From VXLM01 sp034421575 (GTDB lineage Bacteria; Chloroflexota; Dehalococcoidia; Lucifugimonadales; VXLM01): a DNA stretch of 64,000 nucleotides. Every line of letters starts with the position of its first letter. Positions within the stretch are counted from its first letter, which is position 1. The stretch is taken from assembly GCA_034421575.1 (NCBI GenBank), contig DAOUKG010000003.1, positions 19,892 to 83,891 of the forward strand, in the 5' to 3' direction. The notes under the pieces are model-generated. The model ran no database searches. It had not been told where the DNA came from and saw nothing but the letters and a program-made list of their open reading frames with translations. The translations under genes and the position numbers were made by a program. This document shows positions 8,764 through 17,647 of the stretch, piece by piece.

Positions 8764-8823
8764 AGGATTTTTATCCAACACCCCTCCGCGTTCTCCGCGC
8801 TCCCTGCGGTGAATCCCCAGCAC

Positions 8824-9591
8824 CTAGCCCCCGGAACCCTTCCTCCTCAGGAACTCCCCGAACCCCTCGCGGACCGGCGGCGGCTTCAGCGCGTCCTCCT
8901 GCGCCTCCAGTTCGTTCACCTGCATCTCCCGCCACGAAGCCCCCAAGTCCTTGATCATCAGCTCCTTGATCCCCTTCACGATGCGCGTGTCGTTCGCCGC
9001 GATGGTCCGCGCGATCTCCATCGCCTTCGGCATCAGCAGGTCCGGCGCGACCACGTGGTTCAGCAGACCGATCTCCAGCGCCTCGCGCGCCTTCACCACG
9101 CGGCCGGTGAACAGAAGCTCCTTGGCCTTCGGCCACCCGATCTGCATCGGCAGGTTCCACGTCGAGTTCACCCGCCCGTACGCCGCCGCCAGGAACCGGA
9201 AGCTCGCGTTGTCCGACCCGACCCTGATGTCCATGCTCGCCGCGATCACCGCACCCCCGCCGTAGGCCAGCCCGTTGATGGCCCCGATGGTCGGCTTCGC
9301 GCACGTCGCTAGGTGCCACATATGCCGCGCCCTGTCCGGGTCGCCGTCCTGCGATCCCGTCTCCTCCGCGATCCGCGCCATCTCCTTGATGTCCGCCCCC
9401 GCCGAGAACGCCCGCTCCCCCGCCCCCGTAACGACGATCGCCGCAACAGAGTCGTCCGCCTCCAACTCGCTGACCGCCGCGTCGATCTCCCGATACATCG
9501 CCCGGTTCAGCGCATTCAGCACCCTCGGCCGGTTCAAGGTAATGATCCCAACACCCCCATCCCTCTCCAACACGATAAACTCATACGACAC
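8824..9591 (-). CDS. Enoyl-CoA hydratase/isomerase (crotonase) family protein
   Basis: A 255-residue crotonase-fold protein. GTG 9591 is chosen because the ggagga SD lies 10 nt upstream; the GTG at 9600 abuts the SD. The oxyanion-hole segments are present: AFSAGADIKEM and GLAYGGGAVIAASMDIRV. The second catalytic glutamate position is kept (KELLFTG). The first, usually in PEI..G, is replaced (FLAAAYGRVNSTWNLP), so simple hydratase activity is doubtful and another CoA-ester reaction is possible. It stands alone between repeat fields. Confidence 0.85.
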   Translation of the reverse strand: MSYEFIVLERDGGVGIITLNRPRVLNALNRAMYREIDAAVSELEADDSVAAIVVTGAGERAFSAGADIKEMARIAEETGSQDGDPDRARHMWHLATCAKPTIGAINGLAYGGGAVIAASMDIRVGSDNASFRFLAAAYGRVNSTWNLPMQIGWPKAKELLFTGRVVKAREALEIGLLNHVVAPDLLMPKAMEIARTIAANDTRIVKGIKELMIKDLGASWREMQVNELEAQEDALKPPPVREGFGEFLRRKGSGG

Positions 9592-9600
9592 GATACTCAC

Positions 9601-9960
9601 TCCTCCATTGCCCTATTCTCAGCCGACCATTCCCGTCATTCCCGCGAAGGGTCTCCCCCTCTCCCGTTCGCGGGAGAGGGTTGGGGTGAGGGTAAAAGGC
9701 CGATTCTTCTTCCCCTCTGCGCTCCCCGCGCTCTCAGCGGTGAACCCACAATCCTCGCCTCGTAGAACTCGCCCCCATTACGACCCCAGAGGATGTCCAA
9801 GAAGGATCCCGTTCACCCTGAGCCTGTCGAAGGGTGGTCACGCCGTTCATGGTTCGACAAGCTCACCACGAACGGCTAGACACCCTCTCACAAAATTCCC
9901 GGCCTCTCTCCGCGCTCTCCGCGCCCTCAGCGGTGAACCCACGTCCCTACGCAATACCCC
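9601..9960. repeat. R1, R3 and R4 repeats
   Basis: No gene in this 360-bp gap. R1 is at about 9656-9693 and R3 words are at 9714-9750 and 9907-9935. 9808-9880 is a compound R4 unit (ttcaccctgagcctgtcgaa, then an inverted ttcatggttcgacaagctca), nearly repeated at 42032-42110. Confidence 0.75.
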
Positions 9961-11097
9961 CTACTTTCTACTTTCTTCCCCCCACACCTTATACGGATTC
10001 TCCCGATTCTCCATCGGAAAATACACCCTTGCTCCCAGACGGTGCGACTCATGCACCGCCATGATCATCTCCAACGCCGCCCGCGCGTCCTTCCCGCTCG
10101 AGCTGAACACCACGTCCCTGTCCTCCTCCACGGCGCGAATCAGCTCATTCACGATGATCTTGTTGCTCAGCGCCGTCGATGACACCCCGCGCTCCCACTG
10201 CTCCCGCTCCCACTCCTCGATGACGACCGGCTTCCACTCGTCCTTCGACCCCGGCACCCACCTGCTGTGTGGATAGACGAACATATTCCCCGACGGCGAG
10301 TTCCGCACCGATATGATGCCTTGCGTCCCATACGCCTCGAACCCGAACAGGCCGCTGCTCCCGTCGGACGGCATCTCGACCGGCTGCGACTCGAACGTGG
10401 CGATAACACCGTTCTTGAAGCCGTACGTCGCATGCACCGCGTTCCCCGCGATCAGCCCGATCTCCTCGGGCCCCTCCCGGATATCGTCCGCCGTCACGTC
10501 CCGACTGTCCTGCGTCACGCGACCATTCGCCCATGCGACATCCGAGCCCGCCACGTACCTCATGCTGTCCATCATGTGCGTACCCAGCACCATCAGGTCC
10601 TCGGCCCCGGAACGGTGGTCGCACTTCCCCATAGCCCGGAGCGACTGCAACTCTCCAATCGCCCCATCCTCGACCATCGCCTTCGCCCGCTGCTCATACG
10701 GGTTCGCACGACGATGCGCCACCGCCAATCGCGCCCCCGACCGCTCGCACGCCTCCAGCATGGCGTCCGCCTCGGCCAGCGTAGCCGCCAGCGGCTTCTC
10801 ACAATAGATGCCCCTGACTCCCGCTTCCGCCGCTGCAATCACCATCTCCGCGTGACACCCGACCCAGCGAGGACACACCGCAACGAAGTCGAGCCGCTCC
10901 TTCTCCAGCATCTCACGGTAGTCGCCATACAACCACTCCGCCCCCGTCCGTTCCCCCGCCTCCCTCAGCCCGTCCGGATCGTCGTCCGTCACCGCCACGA
11001 ACTCCACCCCCGGCGCCCCCACGAACGCCACGTCCAGCCCGTGCCCCCAGTTCCCGCGTCCCGTCCTCCCAATCGCCCCAGCCCTATACCGCGCCAT
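9961..11097 (-). CDS. Gfo/Idh/MocA family NAD(P)-dependent oxidoreductase
   Basis: A 378-residue sugar/inositol-type dehydrogenase. ATG 11097 follows ggaggg on the complement; an in-frame TTG four codons upstream overlaps that SD and is rejected. Residues 1-125 form the Rossmann half (AGAIGRTGRGNWG nucleotide loop, VAVTDDD). The EKP motif is present (YCEKPLA), followed by a C-terminal alpha/beta substrate half with GVIATFESQPVEMPSD. The catalytic His/Asp pair cannot be fixed by eye. Substrate unknown; no linked sugar-uptake genes. Confidence 0.87.
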   Translation of the reverse strand: MARYRAGAIGRTGRGNWGHGLDVAFVGAPGVEFVAVTDDDPDGLREAGERTGAEWLYGDYREMLEKERLDFVAVCPRWVGCHAEMVIAAAEAGVRGIYCEKPLAATLAEADAMLEACERSGARLAVAHRRANPYEQRAKAMVEDGAIGELQSLRAMGKCDHRSGAEDLMVLGTHMMDSMRYVAGSDVAWANGRVTQDSRDVTADDIREGPEEIGLIAGNAVHATYGFKNGVIATFESQPVEMPSDGSSGLFGFEAYGTQGIISVRNSPSGNMFVYPHSRWVPGSKDEWKPVVIEEWEREQWERGVSSTALSNKIIVNELIRAVEEDRDVVFSSSGKDARAALEMIMAVHESHRLGARVYFPMENRENPYKVWGEESRK

Positions 11098-11109
11098 AAT
11101 TCCCTCCAA

Positions 11110-11484
11110 ATGCCTCTTTCGTCACTCCCCAGTCGCCCGAAAGCCGTCATTCCCGCGAAAGAACGTCACCCCGTACCCCGATACGGGGCGGGAATCCAAA
11201 ATCCCCTCTGTGCTCTCCGCGCCCTCTGCGGTGAAATCTCCCTCTCTGCGTCGAGACCTTCCCCCTCTCCCGTTCGCGGGAGAGGGCTGGGGTGAGGGTG
11301 AAACGATATCCGTGCTCCCTACGCAATTCCCACTACTTTCTACTTTCCTCCCTCTTCCCTCCGTGCCCTCTGTGGTGAAATACTCTCTACTTTCTCCTCC
11401 TTACGCAACCCAGAACCCAGCACCTAGCACCCAGCACCCGCTCGGTATAAGATACCGCCGACACGCCACCACACGGAGGATTCC
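11110..11484. repeat. R2 variant, R3 and R1 repeats
   Basis: 11146-11196 is an extended R2 in which an accccgtaccccgatacggg hairpin is nested inside gtcattcccgcgaaa...gcgggaatcc. R3 is at 11209-11232 and R1 at about 11262-11300. The rest is simple C/T-rich sequence. An acggaggattcc SD precedes the next gene. Confidence 0.7.
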
Positions 11485-12237
11485 ATGCGCCTCATCATAG
11501 CCGGATGCGAGTATTCGGGCACCACGACGCTGTCCCTGACCTTCGGAGAGTGGGGCGCTGCCAACATGGAGGGCGGCAGGTGGGGTCCAAACGAGTACCA
11601 CGACCACTGGAAGCTCCCCCACGTCAGCAACTTCTCCCCGCCCGCGCCCGACGAAGTCGCCAGCGTCGTCGCGTGCTACCCCGACGCAAGGGACGGCGAC
11701 TACACCCGCACCGGCCTTTCACACGACGAGCAGGCCCAGATCATGGCGCTCTCCCCCAAGCTCAAGGAGATGGTCCAGCGCTACCACCTCCAGTACCACC
11801 TGCACCCGTCCTTCTATGGGCAGGACGACCACATCATGGTGGGCGCGCACATCGACGAGGGCATACTCGGCCCTATCTACTTCGACTACGGCGGCGACGG
11901 CCAGTACGCCGACCGCCGCGCCTCCAATCGCCAGTACGAAAAGCAGATACTTGAGATGGCCCCCGACACCATCCTCGTGCTCGTCACCGCCTCGCCAGAG
12001 GCCATTCGCCAACGCATGAAGCACAACCCTCACCTCAACGGCGCTCTGCAGGACGCCGATGTCGAGCGCGTCCTTGAACGCTACGAGCAGGAGTTCGCCG
12101 ACTCCCTGCTTACACAAAAGACTCGCCTCGACACGACCTCCTCCACCATTGAGGAGTCCACCTCCGAGATCATCGAGAAGATCACCGCCCTCATGACTGA
12201 GAAGGACAGGCAGCGAATCAAGGGAGGCGCAGCATGA
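11485..12237 (+). CDS. P-loop-like protein with atypical Walker A
   Basis: A 250-residue protein not assigned to a named family. It opens MRLIIAGCEYSGTTTLSLTF, a strand-loop-helix that looks like a P-loop (GxxxxGTTT), but the usual lysine is threonine. A second nucleotide-kinase-like element is APDTILVLVTASPEAIRQRMK (about 160-180), resembling the strand plus LID arginines of P-loop kinases or sulfotransferases. The C-terminus is helical and charged. It overlaps the next gene by 4 nt (ATGA), so the two are co-translated. Kinase or sulfotransferase-like is the best guess. Confidence 0.6.
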   Translation: MRLIIAGCEYSGTTTLSLTFGEWGAANMEGGRWGPNEYHDHWKLPHVSNFSPPAPDEVASVVACYPDARDGDYTRTGLSHDEQAQIMALSPKLKEMVQRYHLQYHLHPSFYGQDDHIMVGAHIDEGILGPIYFDYGGDGQYADRRASNRQYEKQILEMAPDTILVLVTASPEAIRQRMKHNPHLNGALQDADVERVLERYEQEFADSLLTQKTRLDTTSSTIEESTSEIIEKITALMTEKDRQRIKGGAA

Positions 12238-13217
12238 AACCCCGCAAGCTCGGACGCTCCGACGTTACCATCAGCCCCCTCGGACTCGGCACCGGCAACT
12301 GGGGCCGCGAAATCGACGAGGACGCCTCGTGGCACGTCATGGACTACGCCGTCGAGAACGGCATCACCTTCTTCGACTCCGGCGAGGTCTACGGCGGCGG
12401 ACAGTCCCACGCCGGACGCAAGAGGATGTACGGCACCGACGACGTCCGCGAGGCGACCACCGACATGAGCTCGTCCGAGAAGATCATCGGACGCTGGCTG
12501 CGCGCCCGCGGGTGCCGCGACGAGATCACCCTCTGCACCAAGGTCGGTACAGGCAACGACCCTGAGAACATCGGGGTGGCCCTAGCCGGCAGCCTAGACC
12601 GCCTGGGTGTCGACAACGTCGATATGTACAAGCTGCACAATCCCGACGACACCCCCATCGCCGAGACCCTCGCCGCCATGACCGAGGAGGTCGCCGCCGG
12701 CCGGACCCGCGCCATCGGGTGCAGCAACTTCTCCGCCGAGCAGCTCAACGAGGCCCTCGAGGCAAGCGCCGCGCACGGCCTCAGCCGCTTCGACGTCATC
12801 CAGCCGCCGTACAGCCTCGCCCTCCCCGACGCCGACGAGGACATCTTCCCCATCTGCGAGCGTGAGCAGATCGCCGTGACCTCCTACAGCCCACTCGGCG
12901 CGGGCTTCCTCACCGGCAAGTACACGCCTGACCGCTCCCAGTTCCCCAAGGGCTCCCGCTACCACATCGTGCCCGCCCACGCCGACATCTACTTCTCCGA
13001 CCGGAACTTCCAGGTCGTCGAGCTTCTCCGTGAGCAGGCCGAACGATCCGGCACGTCCATGGTCCGGCTAGCCCTCGCGTGGGCCATGCGCCATCCCGCC
13101 GTCACGGCCATCCTCGTCGGCGCGCGCAACTCCGACCAGGTCGACAACGCCCTCGCCGCCCTCGACATCGCCCTCGACGACGACCTCTGGACCACCATGC
13201 GCAACTGGCCCGCTTGA
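12234..13217 (+). CDS. Aldo/keto reductase
   Basis: A 327-residue TIM-barrel NADPH-dependent oxidoreductase. The catalytic tetrad is visible: D and Y in FFDSGEVYGGG, K in TLCTKVGTG, H in MYKLHNPDD. The cofactor-binding C-terminal part reads AILVGARNSDQVDNAL. It starts with ATGA overlapping the stop of the preceding P-loop-like gene, so both probably serve one pathway. The R-RMYGTDDVREATTDMSSSE insertion after the Y motif is longer than in the simplest members. Substrate unknown. Confidence 0.9.
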   Translation: MKPRKLGRSDVTISPLGLGTGNWGREIDEDASWHVMDYAVENGITFFDSGEVYGGGQSHAGRKRMYGTDDVREATTDMSSSEKIIGRWLRARGCRDEITLCTKVGTGNDPENIGVALAGSLDRLGVDNVDMYKLHNPDDTPIAETLAAMTEEVAAGRTRAIGCSNFSAEQLNEALEASAAHGLSRFDVIQPPYSLALPDADEDIFPICEREQIAVTSYSPLGAGFLTGKYTPDRSQFPKGSRYHIVPAHADIYFSDRNFQVVELLREQAERSGTSMVRLALAWAMRHPAVTAILVGARNSDQVDNALAALDIALDDDLWTTMRNWPA

Positions 13218-13252
13218 ACGCCCTAACCCCCTATGCTAATCTAGCTACAGGT

Positions 13253-13329
13253 CGGGGTGTGGCGCAGTTTGGTAGCGCACCTGCATGGGGTGCAGGGGGT
13301 CGCTGGTTCGAGTCCAGTCACCCCGACCA
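13253..13329 (+). tRNA. tRNA-Pro (anticodon GGG)
   Basis: A 77-nt cloverleaf with acceptor cggggtg/caccccg, D-arm gcgcagtttggtagcgc, anticodon stem cctgc/gcagg with loop atggggt (GGG at 13287-13289), five-base variable region, T-arm gctgg-ttcgagt-ccagt, discriminator A and encoded CCA. Reads proline codons CCC/CCU. Confidence 0.95.
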
Positions 13330-13409
13330 TTGAGTCCCGTCACATTCGCAACCGGGCGTAGGCAATGTGGCTTTGATTCTTGACCCCGGCGAAGAGACTC
13401 GGTCACTGG

Positions 13410-14306
13410 TCATTGAGAAAGCCCCACGGGGTTGTGTGCAACACAAATCGCACACTGGCATCCTGGCGACGTGAAATGTCTGATTCCGACCGCAATCGTG
13501 CCGCGCTTGTCCGCGCGTTGGAACACCAGGTCAAACAGCTCAGTCTCGGATTTCTCAAGATACCGTCGCAGGGCATAGGCACATAGATCAGCGAGTTGAA
13601 CCATACTGGTCAATTCACTATCGACGAACATAGGTGTCTCAATAATGTGCTGAACCTGCGTCCATAGTGTTCCTCTGCGCAGGAACCGCTTCATTATTTC
13701 GGTATGGCGCTTTGCAACTGTTTGGTTATTGTCGTGAACGAGAATGCCGTATCCTGTTTGGACGTTCTGCAAGAACTGCTCGAATCGAGACACAACTTGC
13801 TCAAAGGCCTGTTCGTCAACCGTATTCCTAGATCGTCCAGGATCGAAGTGTACCTTGTCTATGCACTCCGCGAAGAGGCGGGAAGCACCCCAGTTTGATA
13901 TACACTCGGCAAGCTCTTTAACGACTTGACGCCTTTCGTCAAAAGTCAGATGAACATAACTTTCCGTATACCGATAGTTCTTGCGAGTCTGCTTGTATTG
14001 CTTCCTCTTGTTGGCCTGTTGTAGGCGGAGGATCTCCGAAGTCCGCGCTCTCCGTACTTGTGAACGCCGCTCCTCATAAGTCATTGAAGCGAAGTCGGGA
14101 ATAGACTGCTGCTCGACGTAAGGCCGCATCATCCACGCAACGTGAATTTCTGCTTGACCTAAACCATATTTGGTCTTGATCCCCTCCACCTGCATGTGGT
14201 GGCTCTTCCAGTATTCATCGGGAATGGAGAGTCCCGCCAAGACATAGTGCGAAGTATTGCCGGGAAGGTCTGGGGTCCCAGACTCGTCAATGTAGCAGAG
14301 GTGCAT
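13410..14306 (-). CDS. DUF3800 domain protein
   Basis: A 298-residue protein with the DUF3800 hallmarks: HLCYIDESGTPD at the N-terminus and MVQLADLCAYALRRYLE near the C-terminus, which place acidic residues of an RNase H-like fold. Function is unknown; members are often found near mobile elements and restriction genes. The gene is clearly AT-richer than its neighbours, converges on the tRNA-Pro gene (80 bp away) and has no operon partner, which suggests acquisition at the tRNA. No copy of the tRNA 3' end was spotted on the far side. Confidence 0.82.
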   Translation of the reverse strand: MHLCYIDESGTPDLPGNTSHYVLAGLSIPDEYWKSHHMQVEGIKTKYGLGQAEIHVAWMMRPYVEQQSIPDFASMTYEERRSQVRRARTSEILRLQQANKRKQYKQTRKNYRYTESYVHLTFDERRQVVKELAECISNWGASRLFAECIDKVHFDPGRSRNTVDEQAFEQVVSRFEQFLQNVQTGYGILVHDNNQTVAKRHTEIMKRFLRRGTLWTQVQHIIETPMFVDSELTSMVQLADLCAYALRRYLEKSETELFDLVFQRADKRGTIAVGIRHFTSPGCQCAICVAHNPVGLSQ

Positions 14307-14522
14307 GAAGCCCCCAAAAGAAAAAGCGACTAGGGTCGGGGCTGAGAGCCCCGAGAAGAGACGCTTGGCGACTCATCCTAGACGCACGTTCATTGTATTC
14401 ACCGCTGTTGTCGACTGTCAAGCTGTATGAACGTGGCGGCATAGCCCATGCTTGATATAATGCGTCGTACGACCGGGCCGAAACCCCAGAACACCGAAAA
14501 CGACCACCCAACCACACACACC

Positions 14523-16163
14523 ATGCCATCCACCAACAAACAGGAATGGAACGACAGCACCTTCGAGCCCGTCAAGAAGCGGTTCGGAGAACGCCGCGAC
14601 CGCTTCTTGACCGACTCCGGCATCGAGGTCGATACCGTCTACACCCCCGAAGACCTCAAGAGCTTCGACTACGCCGACGCGCTCGGCTACCCCGGCGAGT
14701 ACCCCTACACCCGTGGCGTCCAGCCCAACATGTACCGCGGGCGCGTATGGACGATGCGCCAGTACTCCGGCTTCGCCTCGCCGGAGGAGTCCAACGCCCG
14801 CTATCGCTACCTCCTCGAACAGGGACAGACCGGCCTCAGCGTAGCCTTCGACCTCCCGACCCAGACCGGCTACGACTCCGACCACCCCCTAGCGACCGGC
14901 GAGGTTGGTCGCGCCGGCGTCCCCATATCCAGCCTTGCCGACATGGAGGTGCTCTTCGAGGGCATCCCCCTCGACAAGGTCAGCACCTCGATGACCATTA
15001 ACGCCACTGCCTCCATCCTCCTGTCCCTCTACATCGCCGTCGGCAAGAAGCAGGGCGTCGACCCGTCGCAGCTCAACGGCACGCTGCAGAACGACATCCT
15101 CAAGGAGTATATCGCGCGCGGGACCCACATCTACCCGCCGAGGCACTCCATGCGTCTCGTCACCGACGTGTTCAAGTACTGCTCCGAGCACGTGCCTAGC
15201 TGGAACACCATCAGCATCAGCGGCTACCACATGCGCGAGGCCGGTGCCACCGCCGTGCAGGAGCTCGCTTTCACCTTCGCCAACGGCATCGCCTACGTCC
15301 AGGCCGCCATCGACGCCGGGCTGGAGGTCGACGGGTTCGCCTCACGCCTGTCCTTCTTCTTCGCCTCCCAGAACAACCTTCTCGAAGAGGTCGCCAAGTT
15401 CCGCGCCGCCCGACGGATGTGGGCCAAGATCATGCGCGAGCGCTTCCACGCCCGCGATCCCCGCTCGTGGCGGCTCCGATTCCACACTCAGACGGCAGGG
15501 GTCACCCTCACGGCCCAGCAGCCCGACAACAACGTCATCCGCACCACCGTTCAGGCGTTGGCCGCCGTGCTCGGAGGCACCCAGTCGCTTCACGTCAACT
15601 CCCGCGATGAGGCCCTCGGCCTCCCGACAGAGGAGTCCGCCCAGATATCCCTCCGCACCCAGCAGATCCTCGCCCACGAGAGCGGCGTCACCGACACCGT
15701 AGACCCCCTCGCTGGCTCGTACTATGTCGAGAGCCTGACCGACAGTCTGGAAGAGGCCGCGTTCGACTACATCGCTGAGATCGACCGGCAGGGCGGGGCG
15801 GTGACCGCGCTGGAGTCCGGCTACCAGACCGACGAAATCCACGAGAGCGCCTTCAAGCTCCAGCGCGAGATCGAGGAGCGGGACCGAATCGTCGTCGGAG
15901 TGAACCAGTTCGCGACGGAGGACCCGCCCATCCAGCAGTTCCAGCGCATCGACCCCGAGGCCGTCCGCAAGCAGATCGAGCGCGTCCAGCGAGTCCGCCA
16001 TGAGCGCGACGAGGCCGTTACCGCCGCCGCGCTTCAACGCCTGCGTGCCGTCGCCGTCGGCACAGACAACACCGTGCCCGCAATCCTCGAATGTGTCGAG
16101 GCCTACGCCACCGTGGGAGAGATCGCCGATGTCTTCCGCAGCGTCTTCGGCGAGCAGAGATAG
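14523..16163 (+). CDS. mcmA1: Methylmalonyl-CoA mutase, large (catalytic) subunit
   Basis: A 546-residue alpha-chain homologue that isomerises (R)-methylmalonyl-CoA to succinyl-CoA with adenosylcobalamin. ATG 14523 is chosen by fit to the family start (NKQEWNDSTFEPVKKRFGER); an in-frame ATG at 14448 exists and neither has a strong SD. Core signatures: YPYTRGVQPNMYRGRVWTMRQ, EQGQTGLSVAFDLPTQTGYDSDHP, STSMTINATASILL, RFHTQTAGVTLTAQQPDNN, ESGVTDTVDPLAGSYYVE. It ends at the linker, so the C-terminal B12-binding domain must be a separate subunit; none is in this window. This is the archaeal/Chloroflexi/actinobacterial split arrangement. Confidence 0.95.
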   Translation: MPSTNKQEWNDSTFEPVKKRFGERRDRFLTDSGIEVDTVYTPEDLKSFDYADALGYPGEYPYTRGVQPNMYRGRVWTMRQYSGFASPEESNARYRYLLEQGQTGLSVAFDLPTQTGYDSDHPLATGEVGRAGVPISSLADMEVLFEGIPLDKVSTSMTINATASILLSLYIAVGKKQGVDPSQLNGTLQNDILKEYIARGTHIYPPRHSMRLVTDVFKYCSEHVPSWNTISISGYHMREAGATAVQELAFTFANGIAYVQAAIDAGLEVDGFASRLSFFFASQNNLLEEVAKFRAARRMWAKIMRERFHARDPRSWRLRFHTQTAGVTLTAQQPDNNVIRTTVQALAAVLGGTQSLHVNSRDEALGLPTEESAQISLRTQQILAHESGVTDTVDPLAGSYYVESLTDSLEEAAFDYIAEIDRQGGAVTALESGYQTDEIHESAFKLQREIEERDRIVVGVNQFATEDPPIQQFQRIDPEAVRKQIERVQRVRHERDEAVTAAALQRLRAVAVGTDNTVPAILECVEAYATVGEIADVFRSVFGEQR

Positions 16164-16189
16164 CCTCCCTTTCTCCTCACTCTGCGCTC

Positions 16190-16666
16190 TCTGTGGTGAA
16201 TCCCCTTGACCCCGTTCGGCCTGAGCCTGTCGAAGGCCCTCTTACCCCCTCTCCCGTTCGTGGGAGAGGGTTGGGGTGAGGGTGCCTCTAGCACACGACA
16301 CCCCCTACATTCTTCTGCTCTCTGTGGTGAACCTCCCTCTCCCGTTCGTGGGAGAGGGCTGGGGTGAGGGTGCCTCCAGCACACGATACCCCCTACATTC
16401 TTCCCCTCTCTGCGCCCTCTGTGGTGAATCCCCTTGACCCCGTTCGGCCTGAGCCTGTCGAAGGCCCTCTTACCCCCTCTCCCGTTCGCGGGAGAGGGCT
16501 GGGGTGAGGGTGCCTCCAGCACACGAAACCCCCTACATTCTTCCCCTCTCTGTGGTCTCTGCGCCCTCTGCGGTGAATCCCCTTGACCCCGTTCGCCCTG
16601 AGCTTGTCGAAGGTCCTCTTACCCCCTCTCCCGTTCGCGGGACAGGGTTGAGGTGAGAGTACCCCC
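16190..16666. repeat. Higher-order tandem array of R3-R4-R1 blocks
   Basis: Blocks of R3, then ccccttgaccccg plus R4, then R1, then gcctccagcacacgaaaccc plus cctacattcttc are repeated about three and a half times. R1 begins at 16247, 16335, 16475 and 16624, i.e. steps of 88, 140 and 149 bp; the first step lacks the R4 block. Copies differ by a few bases. No coding capacity. Confidence 0.85.
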
Positions 16667-17476
16667 TCAAAAGTCCTCTGAACCCCCGCTCCGGGTGCTC
16701 TCCACGTCACCAAGCACCAACCCCGTGCGATTGACCAGCGCCTCCAGCCGTCCCCGCGCGTCGAGACGGGTCATGGCCGACCTCGAAAGCCGTTCATTGG
16801 TCCCGATATTCGGCAGCATGCCGGTCCTGATCCCTGCCACTACCGAAATACCCGCCTCGTTCAGCGGCCCCAACGCGATCAACAGTCGCTGGAATGCTTC
16901 CTCCCCTTCCTCCATCGACTTCTGGTACAGCGAAAGCGCCTCTGCCGCACCCTCGATGTCCGGCGCTTCGACCTCATGAATATCGTTCAGAATCCTGCGT
17001 TGCCGCTCTAGCAGCACCTCGGCGCCGGCGTAGTTCTCGCCGATCCATCGCGTCAGGAAGTCGATATTGTAGATTCGATATTCCCTGATGAGGTTCCGCT
17101 GCCTCATCTCGATGAACATTATGCTGTTCGCAAATGCGATGATGCTTGCAACCTCTTCGGTCGTCAGCGAAGGGTCCGCCGTTGGAACGGGTTTCGGCGT
17201 GGCCGTCGGTATCGGAGTGGGGTAGGGGGTCGCGGTTGGAACGAAATCTCGCGGTCGCGCGGCGTTCATTGCCGTCGAGTTGTCCGGCTCGTCCATCTCA
17301 GTTGAATCACCGGATGTCGTCAGAATCACCACAGCCAGCGCCGCACCCACCAATACAAGCGCCCCCGCCGCGCCCGCGATGACCAGCCTCGGCCGCCTGC
17401 CGCGCCTGGTCTCCACGGGCTTGGCCCGCTGACCCACCCGGTACCTCGGTCCTCGCGGATATGCTCGCGGATTCAT
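16667..17476 (-). CDS. Membrane-anchored protein, unknown function (paralogue of the next gene)
   Basis: 269 residues: a basic N-terminus (RGPRYRVGQRAKPVETRRGRRPR), one transmembrane helix at about 31-53, a Pro/Thr-rich linker (VPTATPYPTPIPTATPKP), then a helical exported domain of about 165 residues with many Glu/Arg. ATG 17476 has an ggaggcg SD. The topology (cytoplasmic basic tail, single TM, outside helical domain) and the RYR opening are shared with the gene at 17648-18304, so the two look like diverged paralogues. No known domain is recognised. Confidence 0.75.
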   Translation of the reverse strand: MNPRAYPRGPRYRVGQRAKPVETRRGRRPRLVIAGAAGALVLVGAALAVVILTTSGDSTEMDEPDNSTAMNAARPRDFVPTATPYPTPIPTATPKPVPTADPSLTTEEVASIIAFANSIMFIEMRQRNLIREYRIYNIDFLTRWIGENYAGAEVLLERQRRILNDIHEVEAPDIEGAAEALSLYQKSMEEGEEAFQRLLIALGPLNEAGISVVAGIRTGMLPNIGTNERLSRSAMTRLDARGRLEALVNRTGLVLGDVESTRSGGSEDF

Positions 17477-17587
17477 CTCGCCTCCGCTCCCTCACCTCAA
17501 TTCGCGTTAATTGCCTCGCTAACGGACCGACGATAAGAGGGGATGACTATTCCTGATCCTCATAATGTAGCCTGACCTGCCTTATCC

Positions 17588-17613
17588 GTCATTTCCGCGA
17601 AAGCGGGAATCCA
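17588..17613. repeat. R2 repeat between the two paralogues
   Basis: gtcatttccgcgaaagcggg then aatcc; a hairpin typical of the R2 family. Confidence 0.75.
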
Positions 17614-17647
17614 GAATTAGCCCTGCATGTGTTGGCACAACGGCAGT

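Larger units (their letters stand above)
8195..8823. repeat. Gene-free repeat field between PII and crotonase genes
   Basis: Over 600 bp without a gene. 8243-8265 is a small hairpin (ggcgaccctcgtggtcgccc). 8275-8411 is a tandem of about 33-35-bp units, each an R1-type hairpin followed by ggaccttcgcattact variants, ending in a complete R1. 8439-8465 is an R4 relative. R3 is at 8618-8640, R1 at 8643-8680 and R3 at 8783-8815. The GTnnC repeats at 8561-8590 and 8731-8763 are listed separately. Confidence 0.75.

Noticed and set aside
14307..14522. Cobalamin riboswitch upstream of methylmalonyl-CoA mutase
   Set aside because: No B12-box-like or conserved riboswitch core could be recognised in the short upstream region.
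16190..16666. CRISPR-like regular repeats
   Set aside because: The segments between R1 units are themselves repeated (R3, R4), step sizes differ and no cas gene is present.
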